A DNA stretch of 64,000 nucleotides from positions 53,256,692 to 53,320,691 of the forward strand of contig CM023485.1 of the NCBI GenBank assembly GCA_013339685.2, given 5' to 3'. The notes beneath the pieces were generated by a model that was not told the origin of the DNA, searched no databases, and was given only the letters and a program-made list of their open reading frames with translations. This DNA comes from Hyalomma asiaticum (lineage: Eukaryota; Arthropoda; Arachnida; Ixodida; Ixodidae). Below are positions 1-11,889 of this stretch, piece after piece. Each line of letters begins with the position of its first letter. Positions within the stretch are counted from its first letter, which is position 1. The translations under genes were made by a program, and so were the position numbers.

Positions 1-1587
1 GCACGGCGACGCGGTCGAAGGCAGGAAAACAAAATGAGAGGTAATAATAATAAAGAAAGAAAGGCTCGCAGGTTTCGCTGGTAGCGCCTTCGCTGGAGGG
101 GCTCGCGGTCACTGCGTGGGATGGCAAGAGCGCGCACGACATCGGAGGTTGTGCGTGAGTGTCTGCGCTACGCGTGTGTAACGTGTGTGCTTTCTCGGCC
201 GTAGCCGCTACGTCATAGGGCACGCACTAATCGTTCGCAGGCCTGCGCTGTCTTTTCTTGATGTTTTGGCAATAGCCTACGCGAGTCTTTCTATACCAAT
301 ATGTATGTGTGTTAGCTTGCGGCTCGTGTGTGAGTCAGTGCAAGCTGTCGGCGCGGCCTCACGCCGCTAGCTAGTGCTATTCTCACGACCGGCTTGCGAC
401 GGGGATAAAATAGAACCTTCATCAGACGAATACCGCGGTGCGGCGGCCGCTCGTAAGCACACATCGTATCTCACGTTTTGACACGCGAGCAAAGACACCT
501 CGTCGTAACCCGTGTTTGCACGAGAGAGCCTTTCTTCTAGTTTTCTTCCATTATGTATGTACTCACCCGCACGGTACAGAACCGTGACGTTTCTCGTAGA
601 CAGAGCATGCACGCCTGGAAGAAACTTGCCGTAGCATTAAAGGAAAAAAGAAAACGCCCTGAGAACACACCGTGTACACAGCAGTATATAGCGAAGAAAG
701 ATACCTGCTTCTTTGTTCGTGTGGGTTTCCCTTCAAGGCCCATAAACAACCCCGAGGCTGAAAATATGTTGAGGAAATAAGTGTGCACTTGTGTGAACAT
801 AACGCCGCAAGAATTTTATGAAGTGTTGTAATAAGGGAGTTGCAGGACCACTTCACGACCGCTTCAACCGGTTTCGGTTTCTCGTGCGTCCTCCCTGCTC
901 TTCTCCGCCGTGGAGAGGCGTGGGCGGAGCCCGTCGTCGTGGCTACGGCCACTTCGACTACGTGACACGACCTCAGCGAATCAGCTTTCTTGACCGATAG
1001 ACCGCACAACTGTAGGGCCAAGGTGCAATTTCGAGGTGCTGGTTTAGAGCAATCGAGGAGTTTAGTGCTACCTAGAAACCATATTAGTGCTGCGCCAACT
1101 TCCCCAATGGGATAAGCGACGTCACTTCGCGGACAGAGAGGAGTGACTCGTCAAGAGCGGAAAGCGTACATAGGGCGAGTTATGTTTTTCTTGTTCGTTT
1201 TCTCCTTGATGTGGATTGATGTCCCGTCAAGGAGATGATCGACGTCGATGAAGCAGGAGGCAGGTTGGAGGTAATGAACTTGAAGGTATATTGTAGCAAA
1301 ATATTTACAGTCATATGTACATCTTGCCGAAGCACATTGATGATAACATAGACATCAACAGCGTCTTACTCTTCTACTTAACTTTTCTTAAGTTAGAGCC
1401 TAGAACACTGTTACTACATACAACGAACTTAGTCTCACTGTTCGACCACCGAGTGGTTACGGCCCAGACAGAAGTTGCATCGTACGGAGTCTTACTGATC
1501 GATCAGTTAAGTGATTACAGCCTAGACTGAAGGGAAACGAATCCCGTCCAGTCTTTAGTACCTTACGGTAACAAAGAAAGAGGGGAG

Positions 1588-2730
1588 GTGGCCACTGCTG
1601 GTCCGCCTCAACCTTCTGTTATCCAATCTGTTTACCCTCAGATTAAGCCACTCCCTAGTGGGCTGTCCCTAATCCCGACAGCAGCGTCTTTGCAGTTTAA
1701 ACAGGCATTTTGGCATTCTTTCCCATCATGGCTCTCCCTCTCCTTATCCCACGCTCTCAGATATTCTCACAATCGAAATATCGGTATCGTAGCAGCCCTG
1801 CGGCATTCGGGCCATCTCCCACGCTCATCCAGTCGAACCCTGTCGTTCCAGGAAACACAGCGTGTCTTCGCCTTTCCCGCAGTTCGGACCTTGCACTGCT
1901 GCGACTCAACCCTTTGTTCCAGTCGGCGCGCCGAGAGCGCATGCCGGTCGTTAAAGAATTGGTTGGGCCAAGCGCATTGTCGCTTCGAGCGACGGCGCAC
2001 TTCTCATGCATTCTTTTCCTACGCGTCCGAGCTGCTCTTCCCCGAAACGGCCACTGAGGGGACAAGTACGGTCGCGCAGCCGCGACCCCCCCGAGCGACG
2101 TTCAGCGAAAGGGAAGGGTCTCGTACCAGGAACCCCTGGGGGCCAGCGTGGGAGACCAGCCGCTCAATGGGAGCAGTTTGCTTTCCATTGATAATTGCTG
2201 TCAAAGACCATGCAGAGAGAGAGCCGAGAAAGAAGCTTTGTATAGCGTACGGTGCTACGCCGTCCCTTCTGCACGATCGCCTTATGAGCGGCAACATAAC
2301 AGGGCGCTCACAATATTCGCTCTATGTCCCAGAATATCCCAGTCTGCGCGGCGCGCAGCAATGGGATATTCGTAAGAAGATCGCCGTGGCCGAAGGAACA
2401 AGATTATTTGGAAAACCTAAAAAAAAAAAAAAATCTAAGCTTGTTTATCGGTCCTTTAAGAGATGTTTCATTTCCTCCAGTGAACTTGAGAAAGGCTATG
2501 CTTATGAAGTACTTAAATCATGTATTGTTATGCAGTTCTCCAGTCTAGCGGAGAAACGAAACGTGCTTTTAAATAAGTTAATGTTAATACTTTCTGGTGC
2601 TTTATGTGCCAAAAACACGATATTATTGCGAGTCGCGCCACGTGGGGAGGGGGAGTGGAGAGGGGAGGCGCTCTGGATAAATTTTGACCACCTGGGCTTC
2701 TTTGACGATTGTCTAAACGCACAAGGGTAA
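1588..2730 (+). other. Long open frame without recognisable product
   Basis: The frame stays open for 380 codons, from a GTG and not an ATG. The translation has no domain I recognise and low-complexity patches (KPKKKKKSK from an A run). Its last codons overlap a SINE-like stretch (TTTTGACCACCTGGGCTTCT at about 2680-2700). I think it is a chance frame in GC-rich DNA or a decayed repeat. Confidence 0.15.
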
Positions 2731-3435
2731 TTTTAAGGCGAAAGCCCTTACTTATTAACAGTGAAATGCGACTGTCCCTTTATGACCGTCCGGCCGTGGT
2801 AAACCAAAACCGCTAACTCGCATCTAGTTCTCCTGGTAACACCAAAATTAACATGGAAGCGTACGACTAAAATGACTGATAGGTCATAACATCTATATCT
2901 TTCATGCTTGCCATTTACGTCACGATTTACGATAACAAAATCACGTGTGACTCATATGCCCGCATTCCTTGGCCAGGGATATGTGTGCTGAGCCACGCGT
3001 GATTGAATGTTAACACAGCCTGTGCCATTAAAGGAACAGCCAAAATGAAAGTCGTGAACACAACGTCGCAACAAATTGCGAATCCATTAACAGCCGTTTA
3101 ATAATCACAAAGGAATACGTCATATAGTCTTTATTACAATGCAGAAGGGTTTTCGCCGTCGTCTTAGCACGTCATAAGGGACGGGTGAAAATTTTCGAGC
3201 GCTTTCGGTTGTTTGTTCGTTTCTGTAAGTTCCACGCTGCCTATGAGTCTGTATGGACTTCGAAATTATGGGATGAAAATGTTCCCCAGCTGTTGCGTTG
3301 GCCATTTCCATTCATGTTGGCAATAAATGAGGAGATTTGCAGACGAAATTGATAGTTTGTGAGCTGATAAAAGACAGGAATTCACCCTGTGATGATTATG
3401 ATTATGATGATATTACTGCCGTCAGGTTACGTGTG

Positions 3436-3476
3436 TGCAAATATGGAGACAAATATGGAGACAAATATGGAGACAA
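3436..3476. repeat. Short tandem repeat
   Basis: About three units of GCAAATATGGAGA/ACAAATATGGAGA. Confidence 0.85.
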
Positions 3477-4210
3477 ACGTGTGTGCAAATATGGCGAGTT
3501 AGCGCTCTGATGTCTGTGCATACATCAAGTCGACCAATCTTTTTTTTTAAGGAATACATATATATCTGTATAGCTAAACGCAAAGGCTTCCTCTAGCCGA
3601 AGCTCACTACTGCTGCTGACCTGATACACCTGTCGGATATGCCACGTAAGCGGCCCTAACCGATCACTTCAGTGCAACGAACTTCGTAATAAAGACAAAC
3701 TAACAAGTAAAAGACAATGAAACGTCGAACAAAGCGCGTTCCGCTGAGCTGACAGCATAAGGGTTCAAGAACAGCGTGTGCGGGACGTTATCGTTCAGAA
3801 AACTGCGAGTGTTGATCGTCTTCTCAAAGCTTGCCTGGCAGATAAGCAAGCGCCAACGGGACGAGCAAACATGACCACGACGGCGAATTCCTTTACAGGA
3901 TAGTTTTTTTTTTCTTTTCTTTACGAGCGATGTGAGTTACGGACGTGTTTACCGGAGGTTCGGGACTGGTTGGTACACGAGCGCAAGCATCTCGCAAGTC
4001 GGCAGTGGCGGCAATGCGAAAGCAGGAAATGCTTCTAAGAAGGTTTGTTTCACAGCCACAGCTATACCTTACACTTATGTCCGTTTTACTAGACATGGCG
4101 TACACAGTGTTGAACGTAAGCGAAATGTAGAAATAAAATTACGCCACCTCAGAATTTTTATCTGCAGGCCAGACGAGCGCATGGCTGCTTCATGCCTAAT
4201 GCAGTATGTA

Positions 4211-4384
4211 CAGTAAAACCTCGTTATAATGAAGTTGAAAAGGGAGTCGTAATTACTTCGTTATGACCATTAGTTTGTTATAGCCAATATCCATGCCATC
4301 TAGGGGAACTTCAAGGGAATTACGACTGCTTCGTTATATCCATTAGTTCGTTATATCCCGCTTCGTTATAACGAGGTTCTACTG
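4211..4384. mobile_element. Palindromic MITE (CAGTAAAACCTCGTTATAA ends), copy 1
   Basis: This 174-bp element is flanked by TA. The terminal inverted repeats are CAGTAAAACCTCGTTATAA and its partner TTATAACGAGGTTCTACTG, with internal GTTCGTTATA motifs. TA target and CAGT ends fit a Tigger/pogo-type MITE. Confidence 0.88.
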
Positions 4385-4869
4385 TACTACAAACGTCTGC
4401 AATAAAGCATGTGCAGTTTATTTGCCCTCACATCACGCTTGCGGGTGTTTACAATGTAATGCAATGAACTCATTCGACACCACGTGCAACAAATCGTGAT
4501 GGTATGACGGTAGATAAAAAAAAAAGAGAAAAGAAAACGTGACAGCTCCGTTAACGTGAAACCTGGGGAAGAGCAGAGCATGCGGTGATGCGCCGGTGTT
4601 TGTTTCCCACAGGAACACGTCGATCGCTGCTAATGGGCTTGCTTTAGCGCAGCCACGACGACGACGATGTTAGACGCCGACAGCCCGGGCTCATTAACAG
4701 AAATTCGTTAAAATCGCTTCTGACACTCAACCCACCCCGCCTAGATACACTGACTGCTCCGCCTCCAGGATCAGCCCACACTATTTTCGCAACCGAATTT
4801 AACAATTTCATGTTAAATAACACAATTGATCCTGGTAGTTCTTGTATTTAAATTAGTTTATTCTGAGCA

Positions 4870-4871
<2 letters not shown>

Positions 4872-4911
<40 letters not shown>
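4872..4911. repeat. (AT)n microsatellite
   Basis: About 20 AT units immediately left of the foldback element. Confidence 0.97.
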
Positions 4912-4914
<3 letters not shown>

Positions 4915-4955
4915 GAGGCAGTGAAAAAAAGCGCACAGGCTCCGTTGATACACAG

Positions 4956-5107
4956 AGTAAGCGAAGCACGACGTACGTTGAAACTTTTTAATGGTCGTCA
5001 AACGTTTCGGCTGGTGGGCCAGCCTTCGTCAGCGTGACTCGTTTGACGACCATTAAAACGTTTGACTATCATTAAAAAGTTTCAACGTACGTCGTGCTTC
5101 GCTTACT
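4956..5107. repeat. Foldback element between AT microsatellites
   Basis: The arms AGTAAGCGAAGCACGACGTA... (4956-5009) and its complement (5040-5107) enclose a short loop. The right arm contains an extra partial repeat (CGTTTGACTATC). An (AT)n tract borders each side. Confidence 0.85.
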
Positions 5108-5837
5108 ATATATATATATCATAATTTGACCGCTTGCTTTACCATGACGGACGACATGAGACGCTGTGAGCCCCAGCGTAAAAGGTTCTCCGCACCTAAA
5201 AACGTTGCCCGCTTCGGCGGTTTGACGAGCCAACACAAAACCTGAGAGTCACTTGAGCTTCGGTGCGCTATAGAGTCAGCGTCAGCGCGAACACTCTTGC
5301 TTCTTCGCGCGGTATTTTGCTGGCCTAAAAGCAATCAGTGCACTTCCCTGCCTGGGCAGTACTGTACCGCTAGTCGAACCAGACAACAAGCACGTGCGCT
5401 CGCACAGAGGGAAAGTTAACGTCATAAGCTTAAAGAGATGGATTTAAATTAGTACTTCAAGCAATCGCTCGCAGAAGGTAATTCCACAATCAGGAATAAG
5501 AGTACGCGCGGGACGGCGCAAAAAGAAAATTGATAAATTGTCTGCCGTTCGAAATGTAAACGCGGGCAATAGTTATGGGATGGTATGTACTCGCCAAAAC
5601 TCGCGCGTAAAATTGTGGCTCCATGGGCAGTTTTCAAAGTTCGGTCAGACTCTTTCACCGCATCTGTGCATAGGTGTCAGTGCAATTAAATCGACATAGC
5701 GCGCATTTGGCAGTGCCTCTAAAAGAAGTTTTCTCTCTCTCTCTCTCTTTCTCTTTCTCTCTACAAAGCGCTGCTCAAACGCAGCGTGCATTTTTAGATG
5801 TCAGGATGGCACACGACCATCACATAGGAGATGATCC

Positions 5838-5950
5838 GCAGTGGTAGCTTAGCGGCTGAGGTGTCTCACTGCAGTCCAAGGTCGCGGGTTTGATTTTCGG
5901 CCACGGCCGCCATATTTGGATTAGGGCGAAACATAAAAACACTTATCTCT
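5838..5950 (+). mobile_element. tRNA-derived SINE, head and partial body
   Basis: An A-box-like GGTAGCTTAGCGGCTGAGG and a B-box-like GCGGGTTTGATTTTCGG are followed by GGATTAGGGCGAAACATAAA. This matches the tick SINE variant with GGGCGAAATGCAAAAAC, from memory. Confidence 0.6.
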
Positions 5951-6724
5951 TTCTATTTATATGTACGCGTCAGAGAATCCCCGGTGGCTAACGTTAATCC
6001 TGCATGCACCATTAGGCGCCCACCATGTGTCCGAAATTCAAGTGCATAGCATTTTGCGCATACATTCAAAGGCTATAGAGCGGTCGATACGCAAAACCTC
6101 AATAGTCACGAGCCATCGACAGATAGGAAAGCAAAGACACCGCAAATGAAGGAATTCTTCTAAATGGAAAGAGCAGATGATTCTAGGTTCTTAATAATTT
6201 AAATATAGATTAAATTGACAGAAAAGACTGGGAAATATACGTTAGAACACTTTGTAGGTATAAAGGAAGCCATGTAGGATATGTAGGTCAGGCACAGAAC
6301 ACGCAGCCCATTCACAGAATGATTGGTTAACTGGTTGACTGAATGATTGATTGACTGATCAATTTTTTGCTGTACGTGTTACTGCGGTAAAGAGCTCCAA
6401 ATCGGAGCTTCAGTAAAGGGTTCATACGGATCCCTTTAAATGCCTTCTGTGCATGTGTCGCTGTTTGCTATGTATTTATTCTTAAGTGCCGTTCCTTCTT
6501 TTTTACCGCCATGGTTCGCCGACCTTTGGTACGAATTGCAGGCGAAATATAGGGGGACACATTTAACTTTTATCCTTTACCCTTTTCTCCAGGTTTTGTG
6601 AAGGCCGCTTATAGAGCCTCTAAGAAAATGCAGAGAAATGAAAAAAAAAAGCAGTTTTTACACTGCTAAGCCTTTAGAAACGGGAGGAAAGAAAAGCACA
6701 GTGAGTCCGCTGCGTATGTTTTTT

Positions 6725-6965
6725 TTTTTTTTTTCGAAACAGATACGACGGCCGCTACATGTAGCGCCCGTTCAAATACTATAGCTGACGTGGAAGAAAA
6801 ACCACCTTGTTCTCTATGCAGCGAGGGGCCCGCGGGGATGGCCGTAAATTTTTCCTCGGGAAAACAAACTCTCAGCGTTTGTGCAAGCACGTCCTTTTTC
6901 CTTTACGATACTACGGCCACAGAAAAAACCAGTAAGCATCCGCATAGGCCTGCAGTGCATATCTT
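6725..6965 (+). repeat. Dispersed repeat R2, copy 1
   Basis: It shares CTATAGCTGACGT, GAAGAAAAA, CTCGGGAAAACAAACTC and TGTGCAAGCACGTC in order with 22874-23065. Its class is unknown. Confidence 0.65.
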
Positions 6966-7218
6966 TACGAATCCTGTTCTCTTTTCGCTCTTGATATTTG
7001 TTCGCCCAAACGCGCTCTGGCAAATATAACGAGAAAGCTAGCCCTTATCGTACGTACGGGATGAAGCACAACGTGTAGGCATTGTATTAACCACAACTCG
7101 ATTCGCACTCGCTATAGGTACAGACACGTTATGTCGCTATGGATCTGGTAATTAAAAGTAATGTGGGCCACAGTCTAAGTGAACGAACAGATATTACGCT
7201 TGTGTAAGCGATTGAAGC

Positions 7219-7301
<83 letters not shown>
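7219..7301. repeat. (AAT)n microsatellite
   Basis: About 27 uninterrupted AAT units. The minus-strand open frame of isoleucines here is an artefact of the repeat. Confidence 0.98.
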
Positions 7302-7302
<1 letters not shown>

Positions 7303-7339
7303 TTGAGTTCTATGAGCCACATTCACCGGACCAGCCGTA

Positions 7340-7530
7340 TTTATTTATAGCTCCATCATGGATTAGGGTGGACAACCAAGGCATGTTCAACGTGCATCTG
7401 TATATCCATAGGCATGCGGGCGTTCTTGCATTTCGCCTACATTTAAACGCGGCCGCCGCGGTCGGTAAGCGAACTCACAATCATGTACACAATATCGCAG
7501 CGCCACATAGCGGCTGAGCTCACACAGCGG
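7340..7530 (-). mobile_element. Degraded tRNA-derived SINE
   Basis: On the minus strand it reads GCTCAGCCGCTA, CGCGGCGGCCGCGTTTAAAT, GTAGGCGAAATGCAAGAACG and GATGCACGTTGAACATGCCT. The order matches the SINE head and body with many changes. Confidence 0.5.
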
Positions 7531-8379
7531 GTAACACTCTTATGCACCATGTGGTTGAATAAAGTCAAACTCGAACTCAACTTTCGACATCGAAAAAAGA
7601 CAATTTACTAATACGAAAGCGATAGAGAGAGAGAGAGAGAAAGAAAAAGAAGGAAAGAAAAGCAGGGAAGTTAACAAGCCGGGCTTCCGATTTGCAACCT
7701 TGAGCGGGGAGAAGGGATAAAGGGGCGAAACCAAATAGAAGAGAAAGCGCTCTAATCACGTGCGCAATTGCCGGAGAACGTCATCTATACAGGCGGTTGC
7801 CATCCGTTCAGATCCACGCGGTGGTCTGTCTGTCTGTCTGTCGGAGTATTCAGCCGACTTCTTGCGCCAGGCCGGGAAGAAAACGCCCCTGACAAAAAGT
7901 GCTCTCAGGACGCGCCCCTCTCGCGTTATTGCAGTGAATCCTCAATCAACTCGGCGCGGGTCCTTTATTTTCTTTATCTTGGCTCGGAAGTGCTTGCGCA
8001 AGGCACACACTCGTTCGTTGTGGACTTATCGCTTCCAGCTGTACGCGGGTAGCTTGAAAGTGCAGCACGTGGCCGCTTCGCCAGCGATACCCGCTGCAGG
8101 CCTCTCGAGGAACCCCGGCTGGCTAGGTTTAATTTTAGGCCGACGGCAACGTATAGCTATATATTGTTCGCCTTCGCAACGCAATTTGCTTTTGCAACAT
8201 CAAATCCACTTCTCTTTCTTTTTTTTTTTTCTTTAGCGCAGCTGCGTCACTTCTGGTTCAACAAATATCTTAAGTCGTGATTGGATGCAAAGCTTAGATG
8301 TATAAAACACATACACGTACGTATACCAAACTCTTTCTTCGACGTACGACGGCAACTATTTATTTATTATCTAGTGTAT

Positions 8380-8465
8380 TAATATAGGAGGTCCCGCCTG
8401 AGGTTTGTAACGTTGAGACCTCCTCCCGCACACAAATCTGCATTTACACATAGATAAATAATAAA

Positions 8466-8552
<87 letters not shown>
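8380..8552 (+). mobile_element. LINE 3' UTR end with (GATT)n tail
   Basis: The complementary blocks GGAGGTCCCGCC and GACCTCCTCCC can form a stem, as in the 3' UTR of the LINE at 18466. They are followed by AAATAATAAAGATT and about 21 GATT units (8466-8552). This is what remains of a 5'-truncated LINE. Confidence 0.6.
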
Positions 8553-8747
8553 CTGCATGGCACTACCAAAACGCTGGAAGCACCGTCCCTAAGGCCGCAC
8601 TTGGACTATGATGAAAACAGCTGCCATGTTTCAATGAAAAATTAACAAACTGATATTTATGAAAGGGAAAATTAGCATCCACCCGTTTTGTAGCACACGG
8701 CTACAAGGAAATCCGTACGGATTTCTCAGAAATGAAATCATCATAGT

Positions 8748-8842
8748 TGCCGAAAAATTCGTCCTGGTCAGGGGTTCCAACCCGGGACCAACGCCTGTCC
8801 GCGGCGCTCGCTCTGCCAATTGAGCTAACCAGGAGGCCAGCG
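8748..8842 (-). mobile_element. tRNA-like SINE head inside a repeat cluster
   Basis: The minus strand reads TGGTTAGCTCAATTGGCAGA, GCGCCGCGGACAGGC and GGTCCCGGGTTGGAACCCC. This is a near-complete tRNA shape with A and B boxes. The B box is off consensus (GGTTGGAAC) and the tail continues into repeat DNA, so I call it a SINE, not a functional tRNA gene. Confidence 0.6.
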
Positions 8843-8937
8843 ACTGACAGCGCGAGGGCGAATCCATCGACAACTCGAACCACATGGGCGTGAATACATG
8901 GCAAATGAGTTCTGCGGAAACCCGCCAGGTGGAGTAA

Positions 8938-9065
8938 CGTTTATGAAAGGGAAAATTAGCATCCACCCGTTTTGTAGCGCAATTATGAAAAATCCGTACG
9001 GATTTCCTTGAAGCCTTGTGCTGCAAAACGGGTGGATGCTAATTTTCCCTTTCATAAACGTTACC
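8938..9065. repeat. Palindromic repeat with GCATCCACCCGTTTTG arms
   Basis: The left arm AACGTTTATGAAAGGGAAAA...CATCCACCCGTTTTG and the right arm (9018-9065) are inverted. A further direct copy of the left arm is at 8655-8730. The inner ATCCGTACGGAT is itself a palindrome. Confidence 0.85.
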
Positions 9066-9104
9066 CCACCTTGCGGGTTCCCGCCGCAAAACTCTTTTGC
9101 CACT

Positions 9105-9410
9105 GATGTTTATGGCGCCGAGTGTCAACCATCAGTCAGCTCTCCACCTCGGTTATCCAGGAATTTTGCCAATTGTGGCTGCGACGAAATGATTGTCCAT
9201 CTTCTATGTGAGTGTCCTCGTGTCAGTGCCCCCAGGAAAGAACTTTCTGCTGCTCTCGACAGAGTGACAGCAACCCTTTGTCGGAGCGAGGAATCTTGCG
9301 ACACCGGCCGGGACCGTCGTCAGCGCGGAGAACGCTTAAAGCGTTGTTGCGCTTGTTACCGGCGATTGGACAGGCTTTAAGTAGTGTCGCATTCTTTTTA
9401 TCGCGTCTCC
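9105..9410 (+). pseudogene. Remnant of a LINE ORF2 C-terminus (Cys-His end domain)
   Basis: The frame reads NCGCDEMIVHLLCECPRV, then APRKELSAALDRV. A second frame takes over with PSSARRTLKALLRLL. This order resembles the C-terminal zinc-knuckle-like region of R1/I-type LINEs seen in ticks, from memory. At least one frameshift separates the parts. It directly follows a palindromic repeat. Confidence 0.6.
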
Positions 9411-9411
9411 T

Positions 9412-9640
9412 TTGATTGATCTAATTGATTTTTTACGTCCCAAAGCTGCAATATGATCATGGGGGCGTCGTAGTAGAGGACTCCGGACCACCTGGGTTTC
9501 TTTAGCGCGCACTGACATCCACAGCACACGAGCCTCAACATTTCGCCTCCATCGAAATGCAGCCGCCACGGCCGGGATTCGATCCCGCGACCTTAGGATC
9601 AGCAGCTGAATATCATAGCCACTATAGACCACAGTGGCGG
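9412..9640 (-). mobile_element. tRNA-derived SINE, same family as 14602-14847
   Basis: The same blocks occur in the same order: head with GGGATCGAATCCCGGC, then TGCATTTCGATGGAGGCGAA, then AACCCAGGTGGTCC, then TTTGGGACGTAAAAAAT. Imperfect direct repeats TCGCGTCTCCTT and TCGTATCTCCCTT flank it. Confidence 0.85.
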
Positions 9641-10259
9641 GGCATCGTATCTCCCTTCTCTCATCTTTTATTACCCTTACCCATTTTCCCCATTTTCCCC
9701 TGCACAGGCTAGCCAGCCCATCTGAGCACTGGCTAACCTCCCTGTCCTTCCTCCCCCACTTCTCCGAACATATAGGAGATCGGCGATCCTTTATTTTAAC
9801 ATTCTGATTTTTTAAATGCATCCTTAATACAGCTACAACTCACAACACATTTTAGGCGCCTATTTAACGAACTGTGCAGGCAGGTTACGAAGGCGGCACC
9901 AGCCTAATATAGCGTCGCAAAGTGATCACCATGGTGCGTATATGATATGCACATAGTTCATTGCTGCAACGTTCCCTGTTAATAATTGCTCATATTCTGG
10001 ATGATAAGCAGGAACCGTGGTTTCAGCGAGCAAATGACACCTCCATGCTACTGCGGACGCGGTAGTATGTAAATACTGCACCCCACATTTCTGTCAATAC
10101 TGTAGTATGCGTATCTGGAATGTCTCCACTTTTTTACAGCGAAGCTTTTATAGGCTAGGTTACGGGAGATCGTCTTGTACACAGGAATTTCGGACGCGTC
10201 GAGCCGCCACCTAGCCGTATATATGAAGCCGGATTGGCGGTGTTTTCAAACTTTGGATC

Positions 10260-10300
<41 letters not shown>

Positions 10301-11164
10301 ATAGAAGAAGAAAAAGAAAGAAAATCGTGCATTACACTAGGGACAATCTAGGGACTTTAGCTCACCCTGGCGACCACGTGAACGCGTCAGCGCTAGTGCG
10401 CGCGCTGCGATTAGCGTATAATTCTTTAATTAATGAAACGTCACAGCCTTTCTACGGTATACGCCTATAGTCCGCCAATCGCATTTGTCGTGACGTAGGA
10501 GATAGTGCTAGCGACGCGTTCAGTTTCTCTTTGGACTCGCCATGGGGCCGGGTGCGTGTCGCACGTTCCACAGAGGAGCAGCGGTCCGGAACACCAGGAC
10601 CGCCGGCGCGCCCAGAAGCGCCAGCGTGCGCGTCGCCGTCGAGCCGATGCCACCAATATGGATCGGGCAAGGGGAGTCAAACGCACTCCTAACGCATATA
10701 ACTGCGACCCCCTCACCGTTGGAACGTTTCCTTGGTGCTACCTCGAGATCCCGGCGTAGCATTTTTTTATCGCCGAACCCCTTCGGCCCCGCGTGTGCAG
10801 TGCGTGCGTGCGTGGTTCGCCGAAGACCTGGCCGCAATCGGCGGCACGCGCAGCTGCACGAAGTGGCCTCTTTACAACGGTGCATTTCCCCGAAGTCATC
10901 GAGGAAGATACGGCGTGTGTGGCACTTGTCGTGAACCTTGGCTTAAAGGTTGCGCCACAGTTTGGCACCGTCAACAGCTACACACCCAACAGCTTCGCTG
11001 GTGTTCCCTCTTGACAAAGAGTTGAAAGGGCTCTAAGTTTTTATTGTCATAGCAATTATATGAACACTAGCCGTCGCGTCCAGTGTATATATATATATAT
11101 ATAAGTATGTATATATAAATCGAAATCTCTAAGAAAAAAAAGCACGCAGCTAGCTTACGCCGAC
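9641..11164. other. Gene-free stretch with a GC-rich block
   Basis: It holds a repeat tail with GCTAACCTCCCTG (9700-9745; the related GTTAACCTCCCTGCC is at 15135), the AAAT microsatellite, and a GC-rich block 10500-10960 with overlapping open frames on both strands. A (TA)n run lies at 11085-11103. Confidence 0.5.
10262..10302. repeat. (AAAT)n microsatellite
   Basis: About ten AAAT units, possibly the tail of a decayed LINE 3' end. Confidence 0.95.
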
Positions 11165-11870
11165 AATACCATAAAGCTCGAAATTTGTAATTAAAAAATT
11201 GGCTGCGTATCTGCGTGCTTCGCTGTAAATTTCGTCGAAAGACTATAGTCTTCTGCCGGCCGTACTACGCTGCGTGAGATATGGACGCCATCTGGCAGCG
11301 CCGCCGGGAAACATGAGCTTGTGCAGAATCCCTGGGCAACCGCCAGGTGGCAGCACCAAATCGTCGGCAGAGGCCTTTTTCGTGCATAGCGTCGCATTTT
11401 TAGCGCAGCCTAACAATCACTAGGGTCTTTAGAATTACGTATTTATGTATTTTCTAGTAAAGTACGTATTGATGTTGCGCCACAGATATGCGTAATATTT
11501 GCTTTTTGATCGACAACGTTCACAAGTATGGACGCAGCTACCAGTTCAAGATGGCTGGGAGTTTGGCAAGTGCTTAAACTTTGGCCGGGTGGCTGAATCG
11601 TGTGACATGATGATGATGATATTTGGTGTTTTGTGGCGCAAGGGCCAAGTGTGGCCAAAGAGCGCCAGGACAGTAACAGTATGTCTGCCGTGATTGGTGC
11701 GTTACAATGACTGGTGGTACGTGGCTGTAAGGAGGCCTAAAGACTATCGCTGTAAAGGAGCGTAAAAAACAAGATAGGTAAAAAACAAGAATAATCGTGT
11801 GACAGACAGACAAACAGACAGACCAAAATTTCCGCGTTCAAGTATCCCAAGAAAAACTATCGTCTTTAAA
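11165..11870 (+). repeat. Dispersed repeat R1, copy 1 (with nested SINE)
   Basis: It contains GGCTGCGTATCTGCGTGCTT, CTGCCGGCCGTACTACGCTG and GGCAGCACCAAATCGTCGGC, and ends CAAGTATCCCAAGAAAAACT. The flanks AAAGCACGCAGC(TAGC)TTACGCCG occur at both ends (about 11138-11164 and 11869-11889) and look like a target duplication. It is not assigned to a class; an A-rich end suggests a retroposon. Confidence 0.75.
11608..11792 (+). mobile_element. 185-bp SINE-like insertion with 12-bp target duplication
   Basis: The insertion starts TGATGATGATGATATTTGGT and contains TGTGGCGCAAGGGCCAAGTG. AATCGTGTGACA flanks it on both sides (11596-11607 and 11793-11804). It interrupts a longer repeat that is uninterrupted here at 23515-24012. 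Confidence 0.8.
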
Positions 11871-11889
11871 AAGCACGCAGCTTACGCCG

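Larger units (their letters stand above)
1..4200. other. Gene-free stretch
   Basis: Apart from the open frame at 1588 and the small tandem repeat at 3436, I see no exon, RNA gene or intact transposon. The first 1.1 kb and 1.9-2.4 kb are relatively CpG-rich. Confidence 0.5.

Noticed and set aside
7129..7326. Open frame with a long isoleucine run
   Set aside because: It is the translation of the (AAT)n microsatellite.
8748..8842. Functional tRNA gene
   Set aside because: The tRNA-like shape is embedded in repeat DNA with an off-consensus B box and a SINE-like tail.
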